A stretch of DNA of 64,000 nt, taken from Methanobacteriota archaeon. GTDB lineage: Archaea; Halobacteriota; Methanosarcinia; Methanosarcinales; Methanosarcinaceae. The stretch covers positions 1-64,000 of the forward strand of contig JASGVX010000143.1 in NCBI GenBank assembly GCA_030054735.1, in the 5' to 3' direction. Position numbers and translations under genes: made by a program. Below, piece after piece: positions 8,795 to 17,907 of this stretch. How positions within the stretch are numbered: the first letter of the stretch is position 1; each line of letters begins with the position of its first letter. A model generated the notes under the pieces. It was not told where the DNA came from, did no database searches, and was given only the letters and a program-made list of their open reading frames with translations.

Positions 8795-9261
8795 ATTTTT
8801 TAGATAGAAGCGCTAATAAAAAAGAGTATCTATGAAGCTGTCTCATAACTACTTTTAATTCTACAATTGGGCAATGCCCATTTCAGTTTTTAATTCATTT
8901 CAGCAAGAAAAGGTAAATTATTATCAATCAAGATAGCGTATTTGCTATTCTCACCTGGATTCCCCCTTAATTCCAGCCTTTACTTTCTCCCCATAACATT
9001 TTCAGCACATCTTTGAGTTTTTTCCCTCCTCTTTTAATGAAATCTCGTGTTATTGTTTTTCTCTACCAGAAATGACCCTTGATGAAATAAAAGTACTAAT
9101 AAGCCCCTAAATTAGTCCTCTTGAGCGAGCGAAAAGGACACCGTCCTCCCGAGACGGGACCTGGGAGACAAATACATTAATAATGAGTTATGACTATTCA
9201 CCTACGTTTCAGCTTCATTCTTACATTTATGTTTAATTTACCCCTTAATTAAGGTGAATTT
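8795..9261. other. intergenic region with decayed repeats
   Basis: This divergent intergenic region carries a degraded family B end at about 8831-8875 (GCTGTCTCATAACT followed by TTCTACAATTGGGCAATG) and a family C double-hairpin element at 9104-9168. The aspS Shine-Dalgarno (AAGGTGA) is near its right end. No gene or tRNA was seen. Confidence 0.5.
9104..9168 (+). repeat. family C double-hairpin repeat, copy 1
   Basis: CCCCTAAATTAGTCCTCTT, then GAGCGAGCG, then AAAAGGAC can fold as a stem (GTCCTCTT with AAAAGGAC) closed by a GAGCGAGCG loop. A second hairpin-like part follows (CTCCCGAG...). Related copies lie at 25094-25200 (same strand) and 46073-46187 (opposite strand). Confidence 0.7.
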
Positions 9262-10596
9262 ATGTCTTTAATAAATCTCAGAACGCATTATACAGCCGAT
9301 ATCAAATCAGATAAGGTTGATAGCGGTCAAAAAGTTACCCTTGCAGGCTGGGTTCATGAGGTCAGAGACCTCGGAGGGATCTGTTTTGTCGTGCTCAGGG
9401 ACAGGGAAGGAAAGGCTCAGGTTACACTTGTAAAGAAAAAGATCGACAAGGAGCTCTTTGATGCAGCAAGAAAGCTCGTCCGTGAGTCTGTAATTTCAGT
9501 AAGCGGCTCGGTCAAGTTTGAAGAAAAAGCTCCAAATGGCTACGAACTTCTCCCTGACGAAATCAATGTCCTGAACGTTGCAGGCTCCCCCCTTCCTATG
9601 GACACTACCGGAAAAGTGGAAGCCGAATTGGACACAAGGCTTGACTCCCGCTTTATCGACCTGAGGAGAGCCGAGACAACTGCAGTATTCAAGGTAAGAC
9701 ATGAAGTCCTCCAGGCAATCAGAGAGTATTTTATAAAACATAACTTTATTGAGACTGCTACCCCAAAGGTCGTTGCCACGGCAACCGAAGGCGGAACTGC
9801 ACTTTTCCCGATCACTTATTTTGACAGGGAAGCTTTCCTCAACCAGAGCCCACAGCTCTTCAAGCAGATCCTTATGGGAGGCGGTTTTGACAGGGTCTTT
9901 GAAATAGGACCAATCTTCAGGGCAGAAGAGCACGATACTCGCAGACACTTAAACGAGGCAACATCTATTGACATTGAGGTCAGCTTTGCAGACCACTTCG
10001 ATGTAATGGGGATTTTAGAAGACCTTGTGGCTTATGCTTACACGCGCGTAATCGAGAACTGTAAAGCCTCCCTTGAAGTACTTGGGCTTGATTTAAAAGT
10101 CCCGAAGACTCCTTTCCTGAAACTTACTTACGATGAGGTAATTGAGATCATAAACAGCCGTTCGGAAGAGAAGATGGAATGGGGAGATGACATGAGCACA
10201 GTTGGAGAGCATATAGTCGGTGATTATGTCTATGAAACTACAGGTGAGTCCCATTACTTCATTATCGACTGGCCCACGGAAATCAAGCCCTTCTATGCCA
10301 TGCCTTATGAGGACAGGCCTGAGTTCAGCAAGTCTTTTGATATGATGCACCGCACAATGGAGCTCTCTTCAGGAGCCCAGCGTATTCATATTCCGTCTTT
10401 GCTCAAGAAGAGGATAGAGTCCCAGGGCCTGAACCCTGATGGTTTTGAGTTCTATCTCAAGGCTTTCGAATACGGAATGCCTCCTCATGCAGGATGGGGA
10501 ATGGGCTGTGAACGTTTTATCATGACCATGCTCGGAACTGAAAATATAAGGGATACCGTACTCTTCCCGAGGGACAGGAGAAGACTTTCTCCCTGA
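9262..10596 (+). CDS. aspS: aspartyl-tRNA synthetase, archaeal (probably non-discriminating)
   Basis: A 444-residue class II synthetase that charges tRNA-Asp, and probably also tRNA-Asn for later amidation. The N-terminal OB-fold anticodon-binding domain spans about residues 15-105. The catalytic domain has class II motif 2 in [14 protein letters not shown] and motif 3 in [10 protein letters not shown]. The anticodon-domain residues tied to tRNA specificity are His32 (GWVHEV) and Pro91 (EKAPNG). As I recall from Thermococcus-type enzymes, discriminating AspRS has Trp and Lys at these two sites, while non-discriminating forms have His and Pro, so this one should mischarge tRNA-Asn as part of the transamidation route. 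AAGGTGA precedes the ATG. rpiA follows 106 nt downstream with its own TATA. Confidence 0.93.
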   Translation: MSLINLRTHYTADIKSDKVDSGQKVTLAGWVHEVRDLGGICFVVLRDREGKAQVTLVKKKIDKELFDAARKLVRESVISVSGSVKFEEKAPNGYELLPDEINVLNVAGSPLPMDTTGKVEAELDTRLDSRFIDLRRAETTAVFKVRHEVLQAIREYFIKHNFIETATPKVVATATEGGTALFPITYFDREAFLNQSPQLFKQILMGGGFDRVFEIGPIFRAEEHDTRRHLNEATSIDIEVSFADHFDVMGILEDLVAYAYTRVIENCKASLEVLGLDLKVPKTPFLKLTYDEVIEIINSRSEEKMEWGDDMSTVGEHIVGDYVYETTGESHYFIIDWPTEIKPFYAMPYEDRPEFSKSFDMMHRTMELSSGAQRIHIPSLLKKRIESQGLNPDGFEFYLKAFEYGMPPHAGWGMGCERFIMTMLGTENIRDTVLFPRDRRRLSP

Positions 10597-10702
10597 TCCC
10601 TCCAATTTTTTACTTAATCTTGAAAGGCCTTCCTTTTTTGAAAATATTTATATTTGTTAACTTTTTAGTTAGTTTTTCTAGAGCTGAAAGGCGGAAGATA
10701 AA

Positions 10703-11407
10703 ATGACGGATAGAAATATTTCTACTGATTCTCCAGAAAAACGAGCAGCAGGAATTGCTGCTGCAGGGCTTGTAAGCTCCGGGATGATTGTCGGGCTCGG
10801 TACAGGTTCAACGCTTGCATACACTATTAAAGAACTTGGACGCCGGGTGAGGGAGGAAGGGCTCGATATCCTTGGAGTTGTTACTTCTTATCAATCCGAA
10901 ATGCTTGCAGTAGATGCCGGAATAAGGCTAACCACTCTTTCCCAGAACCCTGAACTGGACCTTGCCATTGACGGGGCTGACCAGATCGACTCCGAACTCC
11001 GTGCCATTAAAGGAGGAGGGGCTGCTCATACAAGGGAAAAGATAGTTTCCGTATCTGCAAAAAGATTTGTTGTCGTAGCCGATGAATCGAAAACCAGCAC
11101 ACAGCTTGATAAACCCGTGCCTGTTGAAGTAATGCCATTTGCAAAAGAACTTGTAATAAATAAGATCCGGGAACTCGGAGGAGAACCTGAACTCAGGTCT
11201 GCTGTGAAAAAGGACGGTCCCGTAATAACGGATAACGGAAATTTTGTCCTTGATGTGAAATTTGGTGTTATTAAAAATCCGGAAACTCTTGCTATTCAGC
11301 TATCTGCAATTCCTGGAGTAGTTGAGCATGGGATTTTTTGTAATGTGGACGAGCTTTACATAGGAAAAAAAGACGGGTCTGTGAAAATTATATCCAGTCA
11401 AAAGTGA
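10703..11407 (+). CDS. rpiA: ribose-5-phosphate isomerase A
   Basis: A 234-residue enzyme, full length for RpiA, that interconverts ribose 5-phosphate and ribulose 5-phosphate. In methanogens this links the ribulose-monophosphate-type pentose route to nucleotide synthesis. Phosphate- and sugar-binding motifs are [15 protein letters not shown] (N-terminal loop), DGADQID, and [12 protein letters not shown] with the catalytic Lys/Glu region nearby. A TATA-like AATATTTATATTT at about 10645-10657 predicts a start near 10680, and GGCGGA lies 9 nt before the ATG, so it has its own promoter although it follows aspS closely. Confidence 0.95.
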   Translation: MTDRNISTDSPEKRAAGIAAAGLVSSGMIVGLGTGSTLAYTIKELGRRVREEGLDILGVVTSYQSEMLAVDAGIRLTTLSQNPELDLAIDGADQIDSELRAIKGGGAAHTREKIVSVSAKRFVVVADESKTSTQLDKPVPVEVMPFAKELVINKIRELGGEPELRSAVKKDGPVITDNGNFVLDVKFGVIKNPETLAIQLSAIPGVVEHGIFCNVDELYIGKKDGSVKIISSQK

Positions 11408-11904
11408 ACAGCTTAGTGGGCAAATTCATTACGAATTCACTGAAAAACGTCACAAGAACTGGATGTCTCACATTATAATGTCTCGTATAAAGGATAATAT
11501 CAAATAAATATTATTAAAATAGAGAGATAGAAACTTAAAAATACCCTTTTAACCAATAGAAGTTAAAGGCAGCACTTATCTCTGCATCATTCTCTTGCAG
11601 GTCGCTGCAGCAAGAAGGATATATGCTGTCTTATTCATCATCAAAGGAGAACAGGAAGCGGAAACAGTATTCTTTTTGTAAAATAACCCGCCTTACCGGT
11701 ATATTTTTATAGAAGTATTATCAGTTATTTCCCTGATAAATTACTACCTGCAAATCAAACAAATTGCTTAATACAGGGTTCCTGGTTTCGAGACTCTGGA
11801 ATAATCAGCCGGAAACCAGAAAACAATTTCAAATTATCAATTATTTGTCATTCAATTCATAGCATTTCAATTTATAGCATGTATTTTCAGGAGGTTTTGT
11901 TCAT
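11408..11904. other. intergenic region and thermosome leader
   Basis: No gene is seen in this ~500-bp gap. TATTTTTATAG near 11701-11711 is the best TATA candidate and would give a thermosome leader of about 170 nt; a second weaker TTTATAGC lies at about 11871. CTCTTGCAGGTCGCTGCAGCAAG near 11592 contains a small GCTGCAGC palindrome. None of these is strong evidence for a particular regulator. Confidence 0.35.
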
Positions 11905-13542
11905 ATGGATAAAAGTGGCCAGCCAATCTATATAATAGATCCGAGAAAGGAACAAACAAAAGGAAAAGACGCACTCCGCATGAATATTGCAGCTGCAAAG
12001 GCAGTGGCAAGCATAGTTAAGAGTACGCTTGGGCCCAGGGGCATGGACAAGATGCTTGTAAACCCTCTGGGAGATATTACCATCACAAATGATGGTGCCA
12101 CTATCTTACACGACATGTCTATTGAGCACCCAACAGCCAAGATGCTTGTGGAAGTTGCTCAGTCTCTGGAAAGTTCTGCAGGGGACGGAACCACAAGCTC
12201 TGTTGTGTTCACAGGTGCCCTGCTGGAAAAAGCAGAAGATCTTGTTGAAAAAGGAGTTCATCCGACAATAATCGTCAAAGGTTATAGACTTGCAGCAGAG
12301 AAAGCCGTTGAAGCTTTCGAGGACCTGGCAGTTCCTGCAAAAGAAAGAGAACTGCTTATTAAAGCTGCCAGGACGTCCATCACTGGAAGGGCTTCTGAAA
12401 AATACAGCAATTTGATTGCAGAAATCTGTGTGGATGCTGTTCTTGCAATTTATGAGGAGGGAAAAGCCGACCTTAAGCATATTATCCTTTCGAAAGATGT
12501 CGGTGGGCTTGTTGAAGATACCGAATTTGTGGAAGGTGTTGTGATTGACAAAGTTGCCCTCGATAAAAACTTCCCTCTCAGGATTGTAAACCCCAAAATC
12601 GCGCTCATTGATACTCCTATGGAAACTGCAAAAACAGCTAACAAAGCAAAGCTTCAGATAAGCACAGTAAGTGATATCGAAAATTTCTTAAAGCAGGAAG
12701 ATGCAGCCCTCTTTGAGATGGCAGATTACATAATCAGAGCAGGTGCAAACGCTGTTTTCTGTTCCAAGGGCATGGACGACAAGGTCGCAGCTTACCTCCA
12801 GAGCAGAGGCATATACGCAACCCGCAGGGTGAAGAATGATGATATGCAGCACCTTGTAGATGCTACAGGAGGCAGACCTGTCAGGAACATAAAAGAACTT
12901 ACAGAAAAAGAACTCGGGCATGCCGGGCTTCTTGAGCAGTACAGGGAAGACGACCAGGGAAAAACCTACCTGAGGGACTGTAAAGCTGCGAAATCGGTTT
13001 CAATCGTCCTCCATGGCGGAACCGAGCATGCGGTGGACAACCTTGAAAGGGCATTTGATGATGCTCTCTGGGTTGCAAAGTGCGTTGTTGAGGATGGCAA
13101 GGTTGTTGCTGGCGGTGGGGCTTCGGAAATGGAAGTTGCACTCTCAATTCGTTCTTATGCTCCCAGCGTAGGCGGACGTGAACAGATGGCAATTATAGCT
13201 TTTGCTGAGGCTCTTGAAGAGATCCCGAGAACAATTGCAAGAAATGCAGGTCTGGACACTATCGACTCTATCATTAACCTGCGTGCGAAACACGCCGAGA
13301 ACAAAAATGCAGGTCTAAACATCATTACAGGCGCTGCTGAAGATATGCTTGAAAAAGGTGTTCTTGACCCTCTCAGGGTAAAGGTCAACTCCATCAAAGC
13401 AGGTTCTGAAGCCGCGGAAATGGTGCTTCGTGTGGATAGTATGCTCCGCGCACAGCGTGCCGAGATGCAGGATGTCAAACCCGAGCATATGGCAAGTACA
13501 TACGATGGGATGTCAGCACCTGCACTTAACATGCGCAGATAA
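11905..13542 (+). CDS. thermosome subunit (group II chaperonin)
   Basis: A 545-residue group II chaperonin that assembles into the double-ring archaeal thermosome and folds proteins in the cytosol using ATP. The equatorial ATP site is visible as [22 protein letters not shown] and GDGTTSSVV (about residues 39-100), with [11 protein letters not shown] in the second equatorial half. The family-typical helical protrusion lies in the middle third. The C-terminus ends in PALNMRR and lacks the Gly/Met-rich tail of many subunits. Methanosarcina carries several paralogous subunits, and I cannot assign this one to alpha, beta or gamma. AGGAGG lies 9 nt before the ATG. It appears monocistronic. Confidence 0.95.
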   Translation: MDKSGQPIYIIDPRKEQTKGKDALRMNIAAAKAVASIVKSTLGPRGMDKMLVNPLGDITITNDGATILHDMSIEHPTAKMLVEVAQSLESSAGDGTTSSVVFTGALLEKAEDLVEKGVHPTIIVKGYRLAAEKAVEAFEDLAVPAKERELLIKAARTSITGRASEKYSNLIAEICVDAVLAIYEEGKADLKHIILSKDVGGLVEDTEFVEGVVIDKVALDKNFPLRIVNPKIALIDTPMETAKTANKAKLQISTVSDIENFLKQEDAALFEMADYIIRAGANAVFCSKGMDDKVAAYLQSRGIYATRRVKNDDMQHLVDATGGRPVRNIKELTEKELGHAGLLEQYREDDQGKTYLRDCKAAKSVSIVLHGGTEHAVDNLERAFDDALWVAKCVVEDGKVVAGGGASEMEVALSIRSYAPSVGGREQMAIIAFAEALEEIPRTIARNAGLDTIDSIINLRAKHAENKNAGLNIITGAAEDMLEKGVLDPLRVKVNSIKAGSEAAEMVLRVDSMLRAQRAEMQDVKPEHMASTYDGMSAPALNMRR

Positions 13543-13690
13543 ACCTGGCCTTCTATTTAAGTCGAACCGTTTTCAGTTTAACAATTGAGAAGGAAGATAC
13601 CTGGTTTATTACAAATAAGCTGCAGATTTTCTCTGCAGCACCTTATTTTGAAAACGTTGAGATAAGAGTTGTAGTTAGTCATTATTTTAA

Positions 13691-13716
13691 ATGGCTGCCA
13701 GACAAGCTGGCAGAGG
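13691..13716 (+). repeat. family D hairpin, copy 1
   Basis: ATGGCTGCCAGACAAGC followed by TGGCAGAGG folds into CTGCCAG-ACAAG-CTGGCAG. The copy at 46528-46553 has the same loop, with one stem pair changed from T-A to C-G on both sides. The rest of the 13543-14020 gap shows nothing else convincing; an open frame at 13731-13967 lacks coding character. Confidence 0.6.
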
Positions 13717-14020
13717 CTTTAATTTTATCTGTGTATTTTAATGAGGTTCTTCAGGTCAAGAAAAGTATTCTTCTTAGAGGGAAGAAAGTTCTAATTCGGA
13801 TTATCCTGGTGAAGTATGAATTTGTCTGCTACTTTTTTGCGTTGCATACGAGACAGGTTCAACCCTGCAAGAGTAGATTCAAAAAACAAAAGATTCCAGT
13901 TTTGGATATCCAAAATATAGGAAGACTAATATCAGAGTGTTCCAATATATATTATCAAATTATTTAACAATTCTTAAAACAGGCATTTTTGAAAGCATTT
14001 AACTGGAAAGGGGATTAAAT

Positions 14021-14785
14021 ATGTTCTCATTAAACGAACAAAAAGCTATTGAACTCGGAGAATCTGGAGAAAAAGCAGTAAGAGAAGAAAACGAATACGA
14101 CGCACTTCAGTATATTGAATACCTCAGGGAATTCGGCGAAGAGCTTATTGGAGCAAACATGGAGAAAGAACTGAAGAGGGTTGTAATCTCACTCCGAAAA
14201 ATAGGCAATAAAGCTGTCCAGAAAAGAATTGATTCCGTTGCAACCAGTGCAGTGCAGGTCCTTGAAAGCCTTGCAGAACCTGTGCTTGAGAATAACCTAT
14301 CAAATGCCATGTGGTCCTTTTCGAAAGCTGTACAGGAAATAGGGAAAGGAGCAACGCAGTTTAAGATGATCGAACCTGCGCAGAATGCGGTGGGTGCCCT
14401 TGAGATCATAGGGTCAGGAGCCGTTGCAAAGAGGATGGAGGTAGTGACACTCTGGACTGCCATGGCACTGGGAGAAGTGAGCTACCTGGCAGACCAGCAG
14501 CAGCTTGAAGACCTCAGCAACATGGCAAAAACTGCAAGAGAAGGGATCATAAAGGCCTCAGAAGAAGGGAAGCTCGCTACAAGAGAACAGATTGAAAAAT
14601 ATCCTCAGCTTATTGCCCAGACAGTAGGTGAATTCGCAGAGCTTCAAAACCTCCAGCCCGCAGGTTACGAAGTCAGGCCCAAAAAAGAACCTAAGGAAGA
14701 TGAGTCCTTTGAAGAAGAGGCCGGAGAAGAAGAAAGCAAAGGAGAAGGAGGACATGAAACTGGAGCTTCTGGAAAGGAAAAATAA
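14021..14785 (+). CDS. helical-repeat protein with acidic tail, unknown function
   Basis: A 254-residue soluble protein. Residues 1-205 are nearly all helix with a recurring pattern of small residues (IGNKAVQKRIDSVATSAVQV, EIGKGATQFKMIEPAQNAV, IIGSGAVAKRMEVVT), spaced about 35-40 residues apart. This suggests a HEAT-like or similar helical repeat. Residues about 215-254 are a charged Glu/Lys-rich, probably disordered tail. No signal peptide is present. GGAAAGGGG lies about 7 nt before the ATG. It follows the thermosome gene on the same strand after ~480 bp, so shared function is only a guess. I do not recognise the family. Confidence 0.65.
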   Translation: MFSLNEQKAIELGESGEKAVREENEYDALQYIEYLREFGEELIGANMEKELKRVVISLRKIGNKAVQKRIDSVATSAVQVLESLAEPVLENNLSNAMWSFSKAVQEIGKGATQFKMIEPAQNAVGALEIIGSGAVAKRMEVVTLWTAMALGEVSYLADQQQLEDLSNMAKTAREGIIKASEEGKLATREQIEKYPQLIAQTVGEFAELQNLQPAGYEVRPKKEPKEDESFEEEAGEEESKGEGGHETGASGKEK

Positions 14786-14851
14786 CCCTGAGGCTAGCAG
14801 AATATAAAGATAAATAGATAAGAGTTAAGTAAACGAATACAGATCAGGCAG

Positions 14852-14882
14852 AAAAAAGCCCCGGCTGTGTTAAACAGCCGTT
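14852..14882 (-). terminator. terminator at end of trp operon
   Basis: On the minus strand CGGCTGTTTAACACAGCCG forms a stem-loop that includes the trpG stop codon and is followed by a run of six T. It is the only strong hairpin-plus-T structure near the 3' end of the seven-gene operon and would end transcription before the convergent 14021-14785 gene. Confidence 0.6.
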
Positions 14883-15472
14883 TTCCTTTTCTTAAAGTTC
14901 CTTGAGATTTCAAGGAATCTTTCAATTATTTTTAACCCATCTGGAGTAAGCACGGACTCAGGGTGGAACTGCAGTCCGTAGATCGGATATTCTTCGTGTT
15001 CTACTGCCATGATGGTTCCGTCTTCTGCAAAGGCTGTAACCTTTATTCCGGGAGCCGGTTCTCCTATCTCAAGAGAATGATAGCGTCCTGCTTCGAACTG
15101 CTCTTCGAGTGTTGTAAAGAGAAGCGATTCAATATGCTGGATCTTTGAAGATTTCCCGTGCACAGGCCCAACTTTGCTTCTCCTGATAGGCCCGCCAAAT
15201 GCTATATTTATAGCCTGGTGCCCAAGACAGACTCCAAGGAGAGGAGTTTCCCTGCCCATTTCTCTGATAATCTCCAGGCAGTTCCCTATATCCTTCGGGT
15301 CAGAAGGATTTCCAGGACCAGGGGAAATTACCAGTGCATCAGGTTTTATTTCTCTTAACTCTTCAAGGGTAACCGTGTTGGGAAGAACCAGAGTATCTTT
15401 TTCGAAATATGAGATATAATCCACGAGATTCCACACAAAAGAATCTTTGTTATTTATGAAAACTATTTTCAC
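14870..15472 (-). CDS. trpG: anthranilate synthase component II (glutamine amidotransferase)
   Basis: A 200-residue class I glutamine amidotransferase that releases ammonia from glutamine and passes it to TrpE to make anthranilate, the first step of the tryptophan branch. The triad is Cys82 in GVCLGHQ with His170 and Glu172 in FHPES; SPGPGNP forms the oxyanion-side loop. Full length for TrpG and not fused to TrpD. It is the last gene of the operon, 22 nt after trpE, and its stop codon is inside the terminator hairpin. The PabA alternative is unlikely given the trp context. Confidence 0.95.
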   Translation of the reverse strand: MKIVFINNKDSFVWNLVDYISYFEKDTLVLPNTVTLEELREIKPDALVISPGPGNPSDPKDIGNCLEIIREMGRETPLLGVCLGHQAINIAFGGPIRRSKVGPVHGKSSKIQHIESLLFTTLEEQFEAGRYHSLEIGEPAPGIKVTAFAEDGTIMAVEHEEYPIYGLQFHPESVLTPDGLKIIERFLEISRNFKKRKTAV

Positions 15473-15494
15473 CTGAATATCCCTCCTGAAACCT

Positions 15495-17222
15495 TTATTT
15501 CATCTCAGTTTCTCCACCTATGGCTGCAAGCACTGCCGCCATTTTTCTTTCTGTTTCTCTAAATTCATAAACTGGATCGGAATCAGCAACAATTCCTGCC
15601 CCTGCCTGTACCGAAGCCTTTTTTCCCTGTATTAGAAGGGTCCTTATTACGATCGCAAAATCAGCGTCCCCGTTCCAGCTGCAGTACCCGACTCCTCCTC
15701 CGTAGATCCCCCTTGGGGCTTTTTCAAGTTCTGATATAATTTCCATTGCCCGGATTTTCGGAGCTCCTGAAAGGGTTCCTGCAGGAAAGATTGCCCTGAA
15801 GGCATCAAACTGGTCGCACTCGGGCCTGAGAATACCCATAACCGTGCTCTCTATGTGCTGGACATGAGAATACTTCAGGACTTTCATAAAGCCTGAAACT
15901 TTTACAGAGCCGCTTTCGCAGACCATGCGGACATCGTTTCGCCCGAGGTCAACAAGCATTAGATGCTCTGCCCTTTCTTTTTCGTCCTTGAGCATAAGAG
16001 ATGCCAGGTCTTCGTCTTCAGCTTCGGACTTTCCTCTCGGACAGGTGCCTGCAATAGGGTTTATAATAACGGTACGTTTGTGTACAGTCAGCAGGGTTTC
16101 AGGACTTGCCCCTACGATTGCAAGGTCTCCAAACTCGAAAATATACATGTAAGGGCTCGGGTTTATTGCTCTGAGCTGCATATAAAGTTCGGATGGAGAC
16201 TGTTCAAGTTTGAATTCGCATTTTCTGGAAAGGACAGCCTGGAAAATATCCCCTGCAAGAATGTGTTCTTTTACCTGGAGTACAGAGGTTTCAAATTCCA
16301 ACCGGTCAGAACTGCAGGCCTTCAAAGTTGACTCCGGTTCTGTTGATTGTGATACTGTTAATTGTTGTCCTGTAGGCTGGCTCGAACTTGCTGCTTTTAA
16401 ATCTTTAACCAAAGAAGCTTCCATAAGAACTGAATGGAGTTTTTCTGCTTCTGAAAGGGCTTCTTCATATATTCTTCCTGCATCTGATCCGGGGCTTACG
16501 AAGGGAGTGAGCACAATATAGATCTCTTCAGTCAGGTGATCGAAAACATAACTTTTCGATACCAGAAGGTACTGAAGTTCGGGGATTTCAGATTCAAATC
16601 CCTTCTCAACCCCGAGCCAGCTGTCATAAATTGCATCATAAGCTGTATAACCTATAGCCCCTCCAAGGAAGGTCTGCCTGTCAAAGCGCTTTTCATTAAG
16701 GAGCTCAAGCCCGTTTGCCGGAGGGAAAGCCAGGCGGAAGGCATCAAAAGAGTCTTTTCCTTTTGGAATTGAAGCTGTGAATCTTCGGGCTTCCTGCACT
16801 GCAGTTTTCTTTTCTCCATTTTCCTTACTTTCCTTCTCTATATCTTCTGTTTTTCCTTCTTCTGTTCCTCCTGTCCCCGGGCCGCAGACTTCCTTTGCTT
16901 TTGAGACTATCTCTTCAAAAAAAGCAGAAGCTTTCGGGTTCAGGAGCTCAAGGGATAACTTCCGCTCATTTATTGTCAGCAGGGCATCGGGGTCGCTTCC
17001 TGCAAAAGAATACCTCGCTTTGCTCGCCTGTTTTTCCACGGATTCAAGCAGGTAGGAGTAGCCTGAGCTTCCTGAAATTTTTAAGGTATTGTAAAGTTCG
17101 AGAGCGGAACAGGAAGGAGGGCACACAGAATTAATTTTTGCAGTGAGCTGGACAAGGCATGGTTTTTCGAGCCCTGATACAAGTTTCTTAAACTCTTCTT
17201 CTCCAATGTCAAAGGAAAGCAT
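15495..17222 (-). CDS. trpE: anthranilate synthase component I
   Basis: A 575-residue chorismate-using enzyme that makes anthranilate with ammonia from TrpG. LLESVEK near residue 58 matches the Leu-Leu-Glu-Ser tryptophan-feedback site, so the enzyme is probably inhibited by tryptophan. The catalytic core is in the C-terminal half: PIAGTCPRG, DLGRNDV, HIESTV, FPAGTLSGAPKIRAMEI and GYCSWNGDADFAI. It is longer than usual because of two low-complexity insertions, a Glu/Lys-rich one at about 115-145 and a Ser/Gln/Thr-rich one at about 280-310 that falls before the catalytic core. Its ATG overlaps the end of trpF by 14 nt, implying coupling. Confidence 0.95.
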   Translation of the reverse strand: MLSFDIGEEEFKKLVSGLEKPCLVQLTAKINSVCPPSCSALELYNTLKISGSSGYSYLLESVEKQASKARYSFAGSDPDALLTINERKLSLELLNPKASAFFEEIVSKAKEVCGPGTGGTEEGKTEDIEKESKENGEKKTAVQEARRFTASIPKGKDSFDAFRLAFPPANGLELLNEKRFDRQTFLGGAIGYTAYDAIYDSWLGVEKGFESEIPELQYLLVSKSYVFDHLTEEIYIVLTPFVSPGSDAGRIYEEALSEAEKLHSVLMEASLVKDLKAASSSQPTGQQLTVSQSTEPESTLKACSSDRLEFETSVLQVKEHILAGDIFQAVLSRKCEFKLEQSPSELYMQLRAINPSPYMYIFEFGDLAIVGASPETLLTVHKRTVIINPIAGTCPRGKSEAEDEDLASLMLKDEKERAEHLMLVDLGRNDVRMVCESGSVKVSGFMKVLKYSHVQHIESTVMGILRPECDQFDAFRAIFPAGTLSGAPKIRAMEIISELEKAPRGIYGGGVGYCSWNGDADFAIVIRTLLIQGKKASVQAGAGIVADSDPVYEFRETERKMAAVLAAIGGETEMK

Positions 17223-17907
17223 TGGCAGACCTCACTTCTTCAATAAAACTTCTGATTTTCACGGCATCTTTTTTCCCGGAGGTCTCTACCCCTGAAGCCG
17301 TATCCACAGCATAAGGGGAAACTAGCCTTATTGCCTCCTGAACGTTTTCTGGCCTGAGCCCGCCTGCAAGGATCAGGGGAAGTTCCGTCTCTTCCGCAAT
17401 TCTCCGGCTCAGGTCCCAGTTGTGTACACAGCCGGAACCGCCAGCTTTTCCGGGAATCCCCGTGTCAAGAAGCACACTGTCCACTGCTCCGCTTTCTTCA
17501 AGCTCGCGGACCTCGCCAAGAACTCGCTTTAAAGTGGTCTGGACCTTACCCGGCCCGACAGGCAGAGTAAGGGTTTTTATTATGGGGATGCCTGCTTTTT
17601 CCCTTATAATTTCAAGTTCGACAGGAGAGAGAGCGGAATGGATCTGCACAATGTCGGGCCTCACTTCCTCAATGAGTTCAAGCGCCCTTGAAGAGTTTTC
17701 AGGCATTATGACCATTACCGAATTAAGACATTTCGGGACTTTTGAGATGAGGGCAGCAGCAGTAGCAAAATCAAGTTTTCTTGGGCTCTCCACAGGGACT
17801 TCGGTTATAAATCCAACTGCATCTGCTCCATAAAGAGCTGCCAGTTCTATGTCCTCAGAGCTGCGGGCCCCACAGATCTTTACCCTGGTTTTTAATCCTG
17901 TTTTCAT
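17209..17907 (-). CDS. trpF: phosphoribosylanthranilate isomerase
   Basis: A 232-residue TIM-barrel enzyme that isomerises phosphoribosylanthranilate to the carboxyphenylaminodeoxyribulose phosphate. The catalytic Cys is in VKICGARSSEDI near the N-terminus and the general-acid Asp is in VDSVLLDTG. The phosphate-binding end is ILAGGLRPENV and VDTASGVET. Its start overlaps the trpD stop by 4 nt (ATGA), and its end overlaps trpE by 14 nt, so the D-F-E block is translationally coupled. It is a separate gene, not fused to trpC. Confidence 0.95.
   Translation of the reverse strand: MKTGLKTRVKICGARSSEDIELAALYGADAVGFITEVPVESPRKLDFATAAALISKVPKCLNSVMVIMPENSSRALELIEEVRPDIVQIHSALSPVELEIIREKAGIPIIKTLTLPVGPGKVQTTLKRVLGEVRELEESGAVDSVLLDTGIPGKAGGSGCVHNWDLSRRIAEETELPLILAGGLRPENVQEAIRLVSPYAVDTASGVETSGKKDAVKIRSFIEEVRSANAFL

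Noticed and set aside
13731-13967. 78-codon frame between thermosome and the helical-repeat gene
   Set aside because: Mixed composition without a ribosome site or recognisable domain, in AT-rich DNA; not better than chance.
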